From: Siphonodentalium dalli
Taxonomy: Eukaryota > Mollusca > Scaphopoda > Gadilida > Siphonodentaliidae
DNA length: 64,000 bases
Direction of reading: 5' to 3'
Assembly: GCA_032622095.1 (NCBI GenBank)
Contig: CP136069.1
Coordinates: 87,568,958 to 87,632,957, forward strand
Below, one piece after another: positions 11,455-22,689 of this stretch. The notes under the pieces were generated by a model. It was not told the origin of the DNA, made no database searches, and saw only the letters and a list, made by a program, of their open reading frames with translations. The position numbers and the translations under genes are program-made. The stretch's first letter is position 1. Each line of letters starts with the position of its first letter.

Positions 11455-11675
11455 TATCTCGTATAATAAATATCTTGGACACTGAAACTAATGGTTATAT
11501 ATTCTTGCTTGCAAGAAATCTAGAAGTCGTAAAAAAAAAATCGGTACGCAATACCTCGAGTACGCGCACTTGTCAAATGCTAATTAATGGCGATATATTA
11601 TTTGGACCAATCATGCGAGTCCTTTCACAATAACAGCGATGGAAAGACAAGACCTCATTCATTTTAATTTCTTCC
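11455..11675 (+). repeat. left arm of a long inverted repeat
   Basis: About 220 bp that recur in reverse complement at 16271-16495 with very high identity. Shared phrases include CTTGGACACTGAAACTAATG, GGTACGCAATACCTCGAGTA, GCGCACTTGTCAAATGC and GATGGAAAGACAAGACCTCA. The arms are 4.6 kb apart. No matching target duplication was found at the outer edges. Confidence 0.85.
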
Positions 11676-11689
11676 TCCTGTGTGTTTGA

Positions 11690-11900
11690 TGCGTTTGACC
11701 GAGTGCGCGGGGCGGGAATGTTGATTCCAACTGGGAGGGCCCTCTATGTTCAGTGTCCAAGATATTTATTATAGGAGATACATATTTTGGGTAAAAAAAT
11801 ATTATATCTCCTTCAAATATATCTTGGACACTAAAACTAATGGTTATAATTAGAATTCTTGAAGAGGAGGAGGCCACGAGGCAGATAATCCGACTATGTC
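11690..11900 (+). repeat. hairpin-bearing head of a tandem-core element relative
   Basis: A foldback at about 11743-11845 pairs TTCAGTGTCCAAGATAT with ATATCTTGGACACT. It is flanked by GGGAGGGCCCTCTATG on the left and GAGGAGGCCACGAGGCAGAT on the right, the same arrangement as at 5560-5740. This indicates the 5' head of a related element without its core. The right inverted arm carries a similar half-hairpin. Confidence 0.55.
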
Positions 11901-13679
11901 CATGAAACCCACCTGCTGAAGCAGAAAAGACCTGCATCCTGTACCAAAAAGATTTCTTGGTAGACATGTGCCAAAAAATAGATCATTGTGTCCCATATGT
12001 AATAGTTCAGATGAACTAAAAAACAACTGAGCCTCCTAAAAGGAAACACCACGTACTTCATGTGTCCTACTAGTAATGATCACAGGGTGAAGGTGTCCAG
12101 GATAAACATTGTTCATAGGCAAGGGGGATAACTCATTCATTCATGTACCTAATAGGATAAAGGAAGCTACCCCACCCCCCCCCCCTCCTTAGAGGATGAA
12201 GCAGCACTAGCACGACATCCAGAGGATGCTGACTGGCCCACAATACATGCAAAAGGTGCACCGAGGGGAAAACACGGTTATGACACCCCCACCGCCCCCC
12301 CCGCCGGAAAAGCTGAATCAATACTCAGAATGGATCTCACAAAATGAGGCAATGCTCAGTGCGGTATGACCGACTTGACAGTATTTTGAGCCCGACTGAG
12401 AGACCCAGGGGAGATATGAGAAACTGTTTAGCCCAGACCAATGGGGGGACCAGATATACACCAGGAAAACATGACTGAGTTGAGCACTGGAAATCATGAC
12501 CCGGGAAAGAAAAAACATACCAAAATGGAAAGATTGCCTGCCTCTGGTACACCAAGCCAAGGAACTGGAAATTGAAGTGTACAGGTAACCAAGGAGAGGA
12601 ACTAATACCGCGAATGGAACACTGTCTGATCATACGGCCAATCTGTGATGCAATGAACCGGCCTGCATGGTTCAAAATAAATGTGGAACTTAGTTTAATA
12701 TCGTTCGTCAGGTGGTGGTATAGGGAACCCATACTGTAGGTTAGCAGAAAGTTACAAAAACTGTGATAACCCGCCAACTGGTATGCGCAAGCACCGATGG
12801 GCATGCGCAATAATTGTGAAATGTCGCAAAGGTGAGAATCGGTAATCGCTAAATCAGATTAGAATTAGAATCACGCCTGCCAAGTGATGTTAAACACTCG
12901 GCCCGAGTGATAACATAGAATTGGAAAATATTCTTGGTTCAAAGTCTGTGAGCACTGTGACAAAGACGATAACAAAATGGACTACGTACATGACGCCTAG
13001 ACACCAATGAAATGCTGATACGCTATATGATGAAATCCCATGGTGTTAGGTGGTCACTGAAAGATACATCCCAAATCTAGAAGTAAAATGAGTGTAGTTC
13101 AGACGATAGTGTCAATGGAGCTGAACGGTCGATATTCATGATATGTTCGGCGAAGTGAGTAGAGCGCCAATTTCCCCTGTGAGAAATAGCACCCGCATAC
13201 TAACTTATCAGGGTCACACACACGATCAATTCCATAATACGTCTAGGTTTGTCTCATAAAAGCGGCCTAATTGTTGAATAAAAATCTAACAGATTAGAAG
13301 GCCCAAAACTATAAAGACAGGTCTCAACAACACCTGGAATACCCCGACGGGATAAGAACGGAGGTGAGAATGGAGGCGAAAGAAACTGATTCAGGAGCAG
13401 TTCCTGAATGCGGCACATAGCCAGAGCAATGCGATATGACAGAAAGCAGACTGACCGAGGAAACCTCAGAGTACAAAGTACAAAGGTAATATTGTACAAA
13501 ACACTCAGTCGAATGAATGCCACTTGTCGGCGACTAGGAACAATGAGGTAGCCAAGGCAAGAAAGGGTTCGGAAAAACCGCTATGTGCCGTGACAGCATG
13601 AACCTGGATGGACTGAGACAGAACCAGCGGTAGATGCTGCAGAACCTCCATCGCTGCTCGTCGCTGCAGAACCTCCATC
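11901..13679. other. sequence between inverted arms, nothing recognised
   Basis: Contains poly-C tracts near 12174-12186 and 12294-12302 and a 157-codon minus ORF at 12337-12810 with no recognisable domain. Confidence 0.4.
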
Positions 13680-14250
13680 GCTGCGAAGGTTGTGGGAGCC
13701 GCGACTACAAATAGAGGAGGCATGACCACCAACAGATTCCGAGCCTGCAGCGCAGGCTGAACCAAGTTGACAGAGGAAAATTCATTGTTGCCCATCTCTG
13801 AGAAGGTTGTGGAAGCCGCGACTACAAATAGAGGAGGCATGACCACCAACAGATTTCGAGCCCGCAGCGCAGGCTGTACCGAGTGGACAGAGGAAAATTC
13901 ATTGTTTCCTGTCTCTGCGAAGGTTGTGGGAGCCGCGACTACAAATAGAGGAGGCATGACCACCAACAGATTCCGAGCCTGCAGCGCAGGCTGTACCGAG
14001 TTGACAGAGGAAAATTCATTGTTGCCCATCTCTGAGAAGGTTGTGGAAGCCGCGACTACAAATAGAGGAGGCATGACCACCAACAGATTTCGAGCCTGCA
14101 GCGCAGGCTGTACCGAGTGGACAGAGGAAAATTCATTGTTTCCTTCTCTGCGAAGGTTGTGGAAGCCGCGACTACAAATAGAGGAGGCTTGACCACTAAC
14201 AGACCCTGAGCCTGCTGCGCAGGCTGTATCGAGTTGGCAGAGGAAAATCG
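13680..14250 (+). repeat. 117-bp tandem repeat, about five units, open on both strands
   Basis: The phrase AGCCGCGACTACAAATAGAG recurs near 13697, 13814, 13930, 14048 and 14164, a period of about 117 bp or 39 codons. Because the period is a multiple of three, long ORFs run through on both strands: a 141-codon plus frame (unit phrase ATTNRGGMTTNRFRA) and a 358-codon minus frame at 13505-14581 (unit phrase RNLLVVMPPLFVVAA). Diverged half-units continue at about 14330-14410 and 15110-15200. I treat it as a minisatellite; coding cannot be excluded, but neither frame shows a known domain. Confidence 0.75.
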
Positions 14251-15207
14251 TCACACGTTGGTTTTTGTTGTTGATATGTGGGCCCCATGCAGTCCTTCGG
14301 TTGTGGAAGACAGGCGTACTTCTCTGCGGATGGCTCAGGAGGCCGCGACCAATAAGGAGGAGGCATGTCCCGCATCTGACTCCAGCGGAGGCTCCATGTG
14401 AATGGAGGAAACATGAGAATGGCGCTGTTTGTTCTTCCTTTTTCTGTGCTGTTAGTATCGTGCTGGTAATGCATGCAAAATTGTGTGCAATTGTTATCCT
14501 AAGACTGAAGGACTGACCCATCCTAAATGACCCTAGGGAAGGCACTCTCGGATGGGCATGGCGAACTCGGACACGCATCAAACGCTGCCAAATTCAGGAG
14601 ATGTTGCGACAGCACGTCCTCGTCTCTGAACAGCACCGTCCGTCCCGGAGATGGGGGGAAAGGGGCAAGTATGCTGACCAGGTCACCTGGTTTGATGAGG
14701 CAAGAAATTCCAGAGCCTCGGAAAGGAAACTAAGTCTAAGTTCTGGCCTAGGAGCCCAAAAGAGGCCAGAAACTGTACAAAGCAAGGCCACACTGGTGGA
14801 GGAAAGAACACAGGTGAATAATAGGGATACATACCCACCCCAAAACCGGGAGGGACGGATGCCGGAAAAGACGTCGACGAATGGAGGACAGGTCAGAACC
14901 CGTGCGGTCAAATCCCCTGGAGTGGAAGCAGTGGCAGTTGACACATTGAACTGCGTAGGCAGGCAATGTGCCGAGGGCACCAGGGCTTGCCAGCTAAACG
15001 GACCACTGATGTGGTAGCTGTAGCAAGTGGCCGGCTGGTGCAGCGATGGTGCGAACCCGGCGGAACCGGAGGCAGGACCAAGGGCAGCTGCACTTGGACC
15101 ACCATCGCTGCCCTTCTCCGCGACCCTGAGGGAGGAGGCATGTCCACCAACCAACTCCAGCGGAGTCTCCAAGTTAATGGAGGATGCAAGAGAAGGTGCC
15201 ACGTCAG
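14251..15207. other. moderately GC-rich sequence with degenerate repeat modules
   Basis: Two diverged segments sharing GGAGGAGGCATGTCC and CTCCAGCGGAG (near 14360 and 15133) echo the neighbouring 117-bp repeat. Overlapping ORFs of 70-200 codons occur in several frames with no recognised family. Confidence 0.4.
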
Positions 15208-15837
15208 CAGAGGTGCCACGATCATTGAACTTGATAATCGATAGTCAATACTAGATTAGAATCGATGAAGCGTATCTAATAGCAAGGACAGAGGAAGTAG
15301 TGCATAATTTGTATCAGAAACCACGGAGACTGTCCTTCCCATGACAAAAAATATAGTTTCGTTGATTAGAAGGGTGTAATTGCACCGGTAATATAATTGT
15401 AAGTTGGGGTTATCTCAAATCAAAGGTCATTGTGTGATATACCCAAGTCCACTGACAATTTCACATGCCCATAAATTAAAGGAGATGGGAAATGTGCTAA
15501 ATATATCTTCACATATTTTAATATTGATGGTGACCAGGTGGACAAGTGCAAATGGTGAATACCCGTGAATAGAAAATTGCGAGAGCAATCGTTACTGACT
15601 CGTGGGAAGGAAAGCCGGTAATTAGTAATGAGCACAATGCGTTACCAATATCTTTGCGCGATCAATGATCGTTAACCTGTCCGTTGGATATTAAACTGTA
15701 AAACAGGGTATCCAAATATGTCCGGTACTTTTCGACATCCGAAATAAAGAACTCAGAGTAATCGCAGCCGAAAATGGTCATCGAATATCGGCTGTATCAA
15801 CATTTCATCGATTATACGCTTAATCGTGGCACCCCTA
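15208..15837 (+). mobile_element. hAT-like non-autonomous element
   Basis: The left end reads CAGAGGTGCCACGAT and the right end in reverse complement reads TAGGGGTGCCACGATTAA, matching the ends of the element at 16902. Flanking 8-mers CACGTCAG and CCTGTCGG agree at five of eight positions, consistent with a decayed target duplication. Both ends carry subterminal ATAATCGAT motifs. No transposase frame. Confidence 0.55.
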
Positions 15838-16270
15838 CCTGTCGGAGGGAAATAACATTACGAAGTTTTCATCGGAAAAGCATTGAGCCTTATGTTCAAT
15901 GTAGAGAGAAGAGGCAAGCCACACTGTGGCTATGTTATCTAGCAATCCCGACGAGAACCCGAAAGACTCGAAAGAGCATCGGTTTGTTTTATTGAGTATT
16001 GTTTTATGCAAACAAAAACGATATTTGTTCGAAGTGATTCTCGTAAATAAAACAAAATTGAAATATTTGTTAATGAAAATATCCACCCACGGACTACTGT
16101 CATTAATAAGACAGTATTGTAGAATAAAAGATTGTTGAACAATTGTAAAACTAAATTGCGAAAATTGGAAAACACGTGCGTAGTGCACGAAATTAGGCAA
16201 CTGCGTGTTGTCGTTCGCAATAGCATAAAGAGAAATGAACAGATAAAAAATGCGACTTATCTTGCGTCTT
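15838..16270. other. AT-rich sequence, nothing recognised
   Basis: Sequence between the hAT-like element and the right inverted arm. No recognised features. Confidence 0.4.
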
Positions 16271-16495
16271 GAAGAATTTAAAATGAATGAGGTCTTGTCT
16301 TTCCATCGCTGTTATAGTGAAAGGACTCGCATGATTGGTCCAAATAATATATCGCCATTAATTGGCATTTGACAAGTGCGCGTACTCGAGGTATTGCGTA
16401 CCGATTTTTTTTGACGACTTCTAGATTTCTTGCAAGCAAGAATATATAACCATTAGTTTCAGTGTCCAAGATATATTTGAAGGAGATACATGTGT
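16271..16495 (-). repeat. right arm of a long inverted repeat
   Basis: Reverse complement of 11455-11675. Both arms end on their inner side near AAAATGAATG / CATTCATTTT, and the similarity fades just inside. Confidence 0.85.
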
Positions 16496-16901
16496 GACAG
16501 TATTGAAACATAAAACAACAAAGTATTATGTGAATGCACGTTGTTCATAACATTATGATAGATATTAGCATCAGTAGCGAGGGAATTATTGAAAGAAAAT
16601 TCCGCGAGTTGAAACGCCACAAATATAATAAATTTGCATGAAATTAGGATACTTCGAGTAGCGAACCACGTGGCATTTACGATCTGAGCAATTCTATCAT
16701 ACCTTATAGGTTCTATAATAATTCCATAGATGTATTTCTCACAATAATCTATGTGCGTCGTAAGGCATTGAAACGATGGCCGGTCTATGGCGAATTTGTC
16801 AATTTAAAGATGCAATACAAAATATTAAAATTACAATATCGGCCTGTTCGAAAACACGGAACAATTATATGTTTGAGCGAAACGGTCCATGAATTCGAAA
16901 C

Positions 16902-17677
16902 TAGGGGTGCCACGATTAGTCGTATAATCGATGAACCGTTGATAAACTCGATAATCGATTACCATTTCCGTAGTCGATTAATCTGTTATTTATTTCGGAC
17001 GTCAGAAAGTGCTGGGTATTATTGAATACCGTGTTTGTTTTACAGTTTAATCTACAACCGAAGGTTTGACAACTTTGATCGTGCATCAGAGAGAGTCTGA
17101 CAACATGAGTATACCGGTACTTAGATGTTACTAGTACAGTCTATCACTTATCATGTGGTGACTGCTAAATGAAACTCACTATTACTATCAGAATTACTTA
17201 ACTTGTTCTGAGTCCTGAAATTTCTGGGTGGGGGGGGGGGGGCACCTTTGTGATTGTTATCCACTCTGGAAGTTTGCTGAAACTTATATAGTTTCTGTGA
17301 CATTAAATTCCTTTTTAGGAACTGCCGGTGGTCTGTCATGCATTCCTATTCTTATATTGTTTGTATATTTGTCTATTCATAACACTGAAATTAATGGTTA
17401 TGTTCGTTCTAATGAACTCACAATTATTATAATCTTGACATCGCCGAGAAATGTGCTGGTATTGAATACATTGTGCTCATTAGTCATTACCAGTGGTTTA
17501 TGGTGTACATTATTAGCGTAAAAATTACATCAGCCGAGTTTTTTAACCAACACCCACCCAATAGGCCATATTACGGAATTACGGTACTTCCACTGTTGAT
17601 ATTAGGTACGATTAATCGATTATAGTCGATTATTGACGACCGATTATCGATTATCATAATAAATAATGGCACCTCTA
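16902..17677 (+). mobile_element. hAT-like element with 8-bp target duplication TTCGAAAC
   Basis: TTCGAAAC occurs immediately outside both ends (16894-16901 and 17678-17685). The element begins TAGGGGTGCC and ends GGCACCTCTA, inverted with one mismatch. Subterminal ATAATCGAT / CGATTATCGATTATC motifs are present near both ends. Eight-bp duplications with short terminal repeats define the hAT superfamily. At 776 bp with no transposase frame it is non-autonomous. It holds a G tract of 13 at 17230-17242. Confidence 0.88.
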
Positions 17678-17685
17678 TTCGAAAC

Positions 17686-18251
17686 CGATAATTATAAAAA
17701 TGCACATAGGAGGCAACCAAAAAGAGATATTGTATCGACAAATTGAATTTGTTGAGGTGTGTGAAACACAAAATTCAAAAGATACGGCCCTTAGATCTTG
17801 TTGGCTTCGCACTAGGAATAAAACTGACTATTCTCATCGCGTACAGCCGGTTATATTGGGGACAGTTCATGCGTGACTAATCTTGGCAAGCCAATAGACA
17901 TCAGGAGGCGACAAAAAAGTTAACCCCTTTCCTACTGTGGTTTACAAAGCAGGACATATATCCTTATAGTTCAGTGTGAAAGGCTTCCTTTAGTGGAAAA
18001 ATGATTTATATGTTAATGTAAAAAGTTGATGAAAATATAATAAAGTATAGTTGTCCACCCTCTTGACAAGACAGTGGTAGGGCGGCCATTAATTTAAACA
18101 TTAATGTGACAATTAGATGAAACAGAAGAGTTCAGCCCTCAGATGAAACAGTAACTAGACAGAACCACAAAGGCATTTGAATTTGATGAACACGTGCAAT
18201 TAACTCTTTCATGAAGGGAACAGTGCTGGTGCAGCATTAAAGACCAGGTGC
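17686..18251. other. intron, with a fragment of a tandem-core element head
   Basis: TATAGTTCAGTGTGAAAGGC at about 17958 matches one arm of the hairpin at 5598-5690. Otherwise nothing recognised. Confidence 0.4.
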
Positions 18252-18302
18252 CAGTGCATTCTCTTATATATAGGGAGCTTACATATATAAGAGAATGCAC
18301 TG
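18252..18302. repeat. perfect-stem palindrome (51 bp)
   Basis: CAGTGCATTCTCTTATATAT pairs with ATATATAAGAGAATGCACTG around a loop of about 11 bases. A weaker relative follows at about 18332-18395 (CAATGCATTGTCTTA... pairing with ...TAAGAGAATGCATAG). This is probably a small foldback element or a duplicated one. Confidence 0.8.
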
Positions 18303-18402
18303 ACTTACAAGGTCGAGGTAATTATTCTTATGCCAATGCATTGTCTTAATATATATGCGAGGCACTGTATGGGCGACACGCATATATAAGAGAATGCATA
18401 GG

Positions 18403-18905
18403 CACAGGTTTTTCTCAAAATTTCAGGAAGCAGCAGTCACGGAAGGGTTAAATTTACCTCATTCACATGTCAATGCAGTTCTGTATTTATTGGACACCAA
18501 TAATTGTTAGTATCAGATAAATGCTCTGTCCATTTCCCATGCTTGATAGTAATTTTTACTCAACATGGCAAAAGGAAATTGAATTTGATTTTTTAAAATT
18601 ATGAAATAAAATGCTGCAATTCTCTAACAGTTATGTTTGGGTATTATAGTTATTAGGGACACGATCTGAACATAAAGACTCCATATTTCAACAATTGTTT
18701 CAGAATTTTAATTTAGACATTACATCTCTTCTATATTTGTCATATAGCAACTATCGCTCAACTTACATTTTAAACATGCACTTAGTCAAAGAACACTTAA
18801 GGGAAAATTAAGTCACTTCACAAAGAGAATCTGGCCAATGCACGTTCCTGTAAACGTGACACTGTTTTTTTCTGCAGTTGAACCGATAAGAGCAATTACA
18901 CTCAC
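18403..18905. other. intron, nothing recognised
   Basis: AT-rich sequence on the acceptor-distal side of exon 7. Confidence 0.4.
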
Positions 18906-18952
18906 CGAACAATCTTGTATTGGTATTGATGTTGTTGGTAACGTGGCCCAAA
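18906..18952 (-). CDS. probable small exon, Thr/Pro linker (exon 7 of the modular gene)
   Basis: A 47-nt segment on the reverse strand with acceptor (TTTGTAATTTCAG) and donor (TTCG/GTGAGT). It encodes WATLPTTSIPIQDCS after the split codon. It enters in phase 1, as EGF exon 2 requires, and leaves in phase 0, as the exon at 4519 requires. The Thr/Pro-rich composition suits an extracellular, possibly O-glycosylated linker, and the terminal cysteine fits the disulphide-rich segment that follows. Support is splice sites, phase and composition, with no homology. Confidence 0.6.
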
Positions 18953-19029
18953 CTGAAATTACAAAGAAATAGAAAGCCAGTTTTACTAACTAATCTGAAA
19001 TATTTCAAACAAACTACTTGCAATAATAA

Positions 19030-19245
19030 AAAAAATTGTGTACTCTCTCGTTGCCCAACGTCATGATGTTCACAGGTGGCAGAGAGATATCTTGTTGCCT
19101 GATATCATGACATTCATAGCCGGGTGGAGAGATATCTTGTCACCTGACGTCATGATGTTCACAGCAAACCGTGAGAGTTCTTCTCGCCCGACGTCATGAC
19201 ATTCACAGCTGGCCAAGAAATATCTCGTCGCCCAACATCATATAT
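19030..19245 (+). repeat. about 58-bp tandem repeat with TGACGTCA-like cores
   Basis: About four imperfect units share GAGATATCTTGTCACCTGA, CGTCATGATGTTCACAGC and CCCAACGTCATGA. Several contain near or exact CRE-type palindromes (CTGACGTCATG, CCGACGTCATG). Whether anything binds here is unknown. Confidence 0.75.
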
Positions 19246-20906
19246 AGATTTCTATTTACTCTATTCTCTTCCCGCATTTTGATCCATTTATTTTTTAAAC
19301 AATAATACCAATGACAGTGAAATATTTAGCAAATTGACCAATTGAAATTGGTTCAGTGACATTATAGCAACCACAAGTGCGCAAAGCACGCATGGTGCTT
19401 ATACCTTAGGCACAGGTGAAAGATGACGTCATATGATTTGTGAAAATGACACGTGACTTCCGGTTAGCAACTGTCTGTTGATTGTTAAATTGCGGAACCG
19501 GCAGTGGACCAACGATATGAAAATAAAATTGTCAATTTCAAAACTTCCGAAAAATTCCCATGTGATTTAGGCATATTAGTTTCATTGTAACCAATTTCGT
19601 TAGTTAGCACAATCCGTGACAATAATTGTCATCCTTCCGGGGCCATTGCAAGTGTTACATAAATTAATCTTAGCGTTATGTCACCGATAAAAAGCAAATT
19701 CGAGGCACAGCATGTGTGGTTGCTCCACTACGATTCATATTATATTTAAAAATATATTTAAATAGGAGCTGGGTTGTCGCCCGTGCATATCCCCATGTGG
19801 CATACTGCCTCGAACGGGTATACCTATGACCTATGCCTGAGATACTCAGGCAGACGGACCAAAAAATCTTTTTCAGATAAACAAAGATGAATAACTCTAG
19901 AACGGAAAACCAGAATAAAAAGATTGAAGACTCCATTAAATGTCATCATAGTAGAGAATATCAATTTTGACAAATAACCCATTTGAGCAGAACATAGCTT
20001 AAAGACATATTATGTACTTGTTTGGGTGCGTGAAACTGATAAGTTAGTATTCAGGTGCTATGCCAACTGGAGGAATGTAGCATTTTACGAGCATCACCAA
20101 AAATCTGAAGCAAATCGACCGTACCACTCAATAGAAAACATTGTCTGAACTGCGCTAAATTGTAAATATTTACTACTCGAATCGGGACGCTTCTATCGGC
20201 GATAAACTTACGAAAACGATTTCGTCATCGGAAGTCACTGCATTTATTTACTATATAAGAATGACGGTGTGTGTTGTCAATTTAGATATAATATTTGTAA
20301 AAATAACTACTTTGAACAAGATTATTCTCCATTTCTATTTGACCACCCTACCTGAGTGTTTCACATCACTTTAACTTGTAGTGAACTATGAATTATGCAT
20401 AGCTATGAAATATGAGTTAATTCGTAGATAAAAAAAATTGGGCCTCCCTGATCCTTAATTTGCTGATTGAAACCTGTTGCATTTTCAACATGAATCAATT
20501 TGTTATCACCTGGAGAGAACTTTGAAATAAATGTAAAATAAAATATGTATTTGCGCTAGTATTACTTACATTTTTGAACTACATGAATGGCAGATAACTT
20601 AGCAAATTGTACAAGCAATTTCACACATTTGTTTTACACCAGAAACATGTGATACGATACCGGATGGTGCGAAATATGTGGTAAAATTGTCAAACGATTC
20701 ACGGAAAAAAATATATATATATTTTTTGTCGTATGAGGACAATTATAATCAAGTGAAAATGATTGCCATTTTTATTTCTTTTGTCTCGTTTTCCAAACTG
20801 GAAGCAAACGGACAAATACAAATAAAGTTAAAAACTGGAATGTCTTAAAGTATATTGAATGGACAATTTAGACAATAGTACAATGGCGAGGTGTAAACCC
20901 CACCAT
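19246..20906. other. intron, mostly unannotated; one repeat fragment
   Basis: 19740-19970 is a fragment of the 175-bp tandem-core family (AACAAAGATGAATAACTCTA present). The remainder is AT-rich without recognised features. Confidence 0.45.
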
Positions 20907-20909
20907 TAA

Positions 20910-21804
20910 GGCCAAAAAAAAAAGTGTTTTGATTCTCGGGCATAGCCGCGTCTGGAAAAAAGGCCCGCGTTGAACCATTTTATGACGATTTTCAAATTTT
21001 ACCAAAGCTGTCAAATGATAACACGAAAATAGGAAACTAGAAAACAGAAATTAGTTATGTTTCAAACATCGAATATGATAGACATACAATGGTGCATGTG
21101 TTGGTATTCAAAAACAGACACTAGGCAATGATAGCTACCAGGTATATTGTCACCACAAGCTGCCCAAACCCAAGTTTATTAAGTCTAATGTGTTCAAATA
21201 TTTCGGTATTTTATCAATTCGAAAAGGTAAACGGTAAACAATTTTGAGATTTACAATTTCGGGAACGCAAACCGGAAAGAAATATGGTGAGTATTGGTGA
21301 TGTGTATGCTGGTTTAATATTTGAAGTTTTTATGGCTAGCATGTATTGAGGTACATAATACTTATTCAGATATGGCAGAATAAATCATTCTAGACTTTCT
21401 ATGAAGATCACTATATATATCTTTTTCCGTATTTTTATTTGAGTAATTGAATCGGATAATTAGCTCTGTTTGTTGTTATTAAACATGCTTGTTACGAAAC
21501 AATATTAGAAACGCAAATATGCTCATCCCATTAAATGTGACAACAGGTGATAAAATGTTAGTAGACTGGTCCATCTACAATGTTGAGAACGATCTTATTA
21601 TGGTCATTCTTTATAGTGGAATACATTAGTTTATATCAAAACAATGTTCTCCTTACATTTTCTTAACCTGGAAAGGTATAATAACCCATGCTAACTATGG
21701 GCATTATCCCCATAACAAAAATAAAAAATAAAAATAAAACCCTCGCTCCCTCATCGATTCTCAAAAAAAATTGCCCGAGAATCACAACACTTTTTTTTTT
21801 GGCC
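20910..21804 (+). mobile_element. Harbinger-like MITE with TAA target duplication
   Basis: The ends are a 33-bp inverted repeat beginning GGCC, ten A, then GTGTTTTGATTCTCGGGCA, with one mismatch between arms. TAA lies immediately outside each end (20907-20909 and 21805-21807). Terminal GG and a TWA 3-bp duplication fit the PIF/Harbinger superfamily. At 895 bp it has no transposase frame. Confidence 0.8.
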
Positions 21805-22059
21805 TAATGTATTATTATATTGCCCAGTCGTTAAAGGTTACTCATATAATTATGACACTTCCCTTATCTTGTGTTCTCAAAGGAAAAATAGAGAAAGACT
21901 GCGAGGGCTAACGACACGTCATCAGTGACCTCGCTGTGACCTTCCGATAAGTATAACTTTCAAAAACATAATTATGCTATTTCATACCAAAATAATAAAA
22001 TTTTATAAGGGTCGTTGTGAATAGAAAGGAATATGCCCAAGCCTGAGTTTAGTGTGTCT

Positions 22060-22165
22060 GTCATTTGCAGAATGAGGTCCCCAGAGGGTGAATTTAGTGA
22101 CACTATCCCGCATAGCGGGCTAGCATCACTAAATTCACCCAATGGGGACCTCATTCTGCTTAGGC
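22060..22165 (+). mobile_element. foldback element, GCAGAATGAGGTCCCC family, copy 1
   Basis: GCAGAATGAGGTCCCC pairs with GGGGACCTCATTCTGC about 90 bp away, with an inner stem GGTGAATTTAGTG / CACTAAATTCACC and a CCCGC-GCGGG loop stem. The segment 63577-63705 is its reverse complement including flanking bases, so the flanks belong to the element. Confidence 0.8.
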
Positions 22166-22288
22166 CTCATATTCTCTGGAAGGTTTCTTTATTATAAAAT
22201 TTCTACTATAGAAACTTCTTCGCATAGATTCTATTTCTTTTTTGGCTTAGTTTCTCTACAGCCCCAAATTGGCAGACGACACATAAGA

Positions 22289-22560
22289 ATGAAAGTGTCA
22301 ATGACACAGTAGCTCAACTTGGGAAAGAGTAAATGTTTTGCTGAGCACTAATAGAATGATAAAGAAGAAGGAAAGTAAACTAGTGTCCCCCAGAAAATCC
22401 ATGTTTGGTGATGATCGGATGAGGGATGTGGTCTGTAGGGTGGGTGCACCAAAGGATTTAGTCATATAAAGAGTAAATTCCAAGATGGACGCTGGTGGCC
22501 ATGTTTTTTATCGAAAGTTGATAAAATTTGATAGCTCCAATCCGGAGGTGATTCTAAATA
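22289..22560 (+). mobile_element. short tandem-core element fragment with head
   Basis: Head GAAAGTGTCAATGACAC-AGCTCAACTTGG is followed by one to two core units (GGTGATGATCGGATGAGGGA, CCAAGATGG). Confidence 0.6.
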
Positions 22561-22570
22561 ATCGAAAGTG

Positions 22571-22674
22571 AGAGCTTTCCGATGAATGGCAATAAGCCAT
22601 ATATCCGACTAAATGCTGAAAAATTACCCATAATTCTGCTGTGGTTAAGGAGTCGATTACTTAGGGCATTACTG
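22571..22674 (-). mobile_element. half copy of the CAGTAATGCCC foldback MITE
   Basis: One arm ending TTAGGGCATTACTG-TA, with the inner loop GAATGGCAATAAGCCATAT. Confidence 0.7.
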
Positions 22675-22689
22675 TAAGTAATGAATGAA

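Noticed and set aside
12337-12810. 157-codon minus ORF
   Set aside because: No recognisable domain, no splice context, and overlapping frames are also open; probably chance.
13505-14581. 358-codon minus ORF as a real gene
   Set aside because: Its length comes from a repeat whose period is a multiple of three. No domain, splice or promoter evidence; reported only as a repeat.
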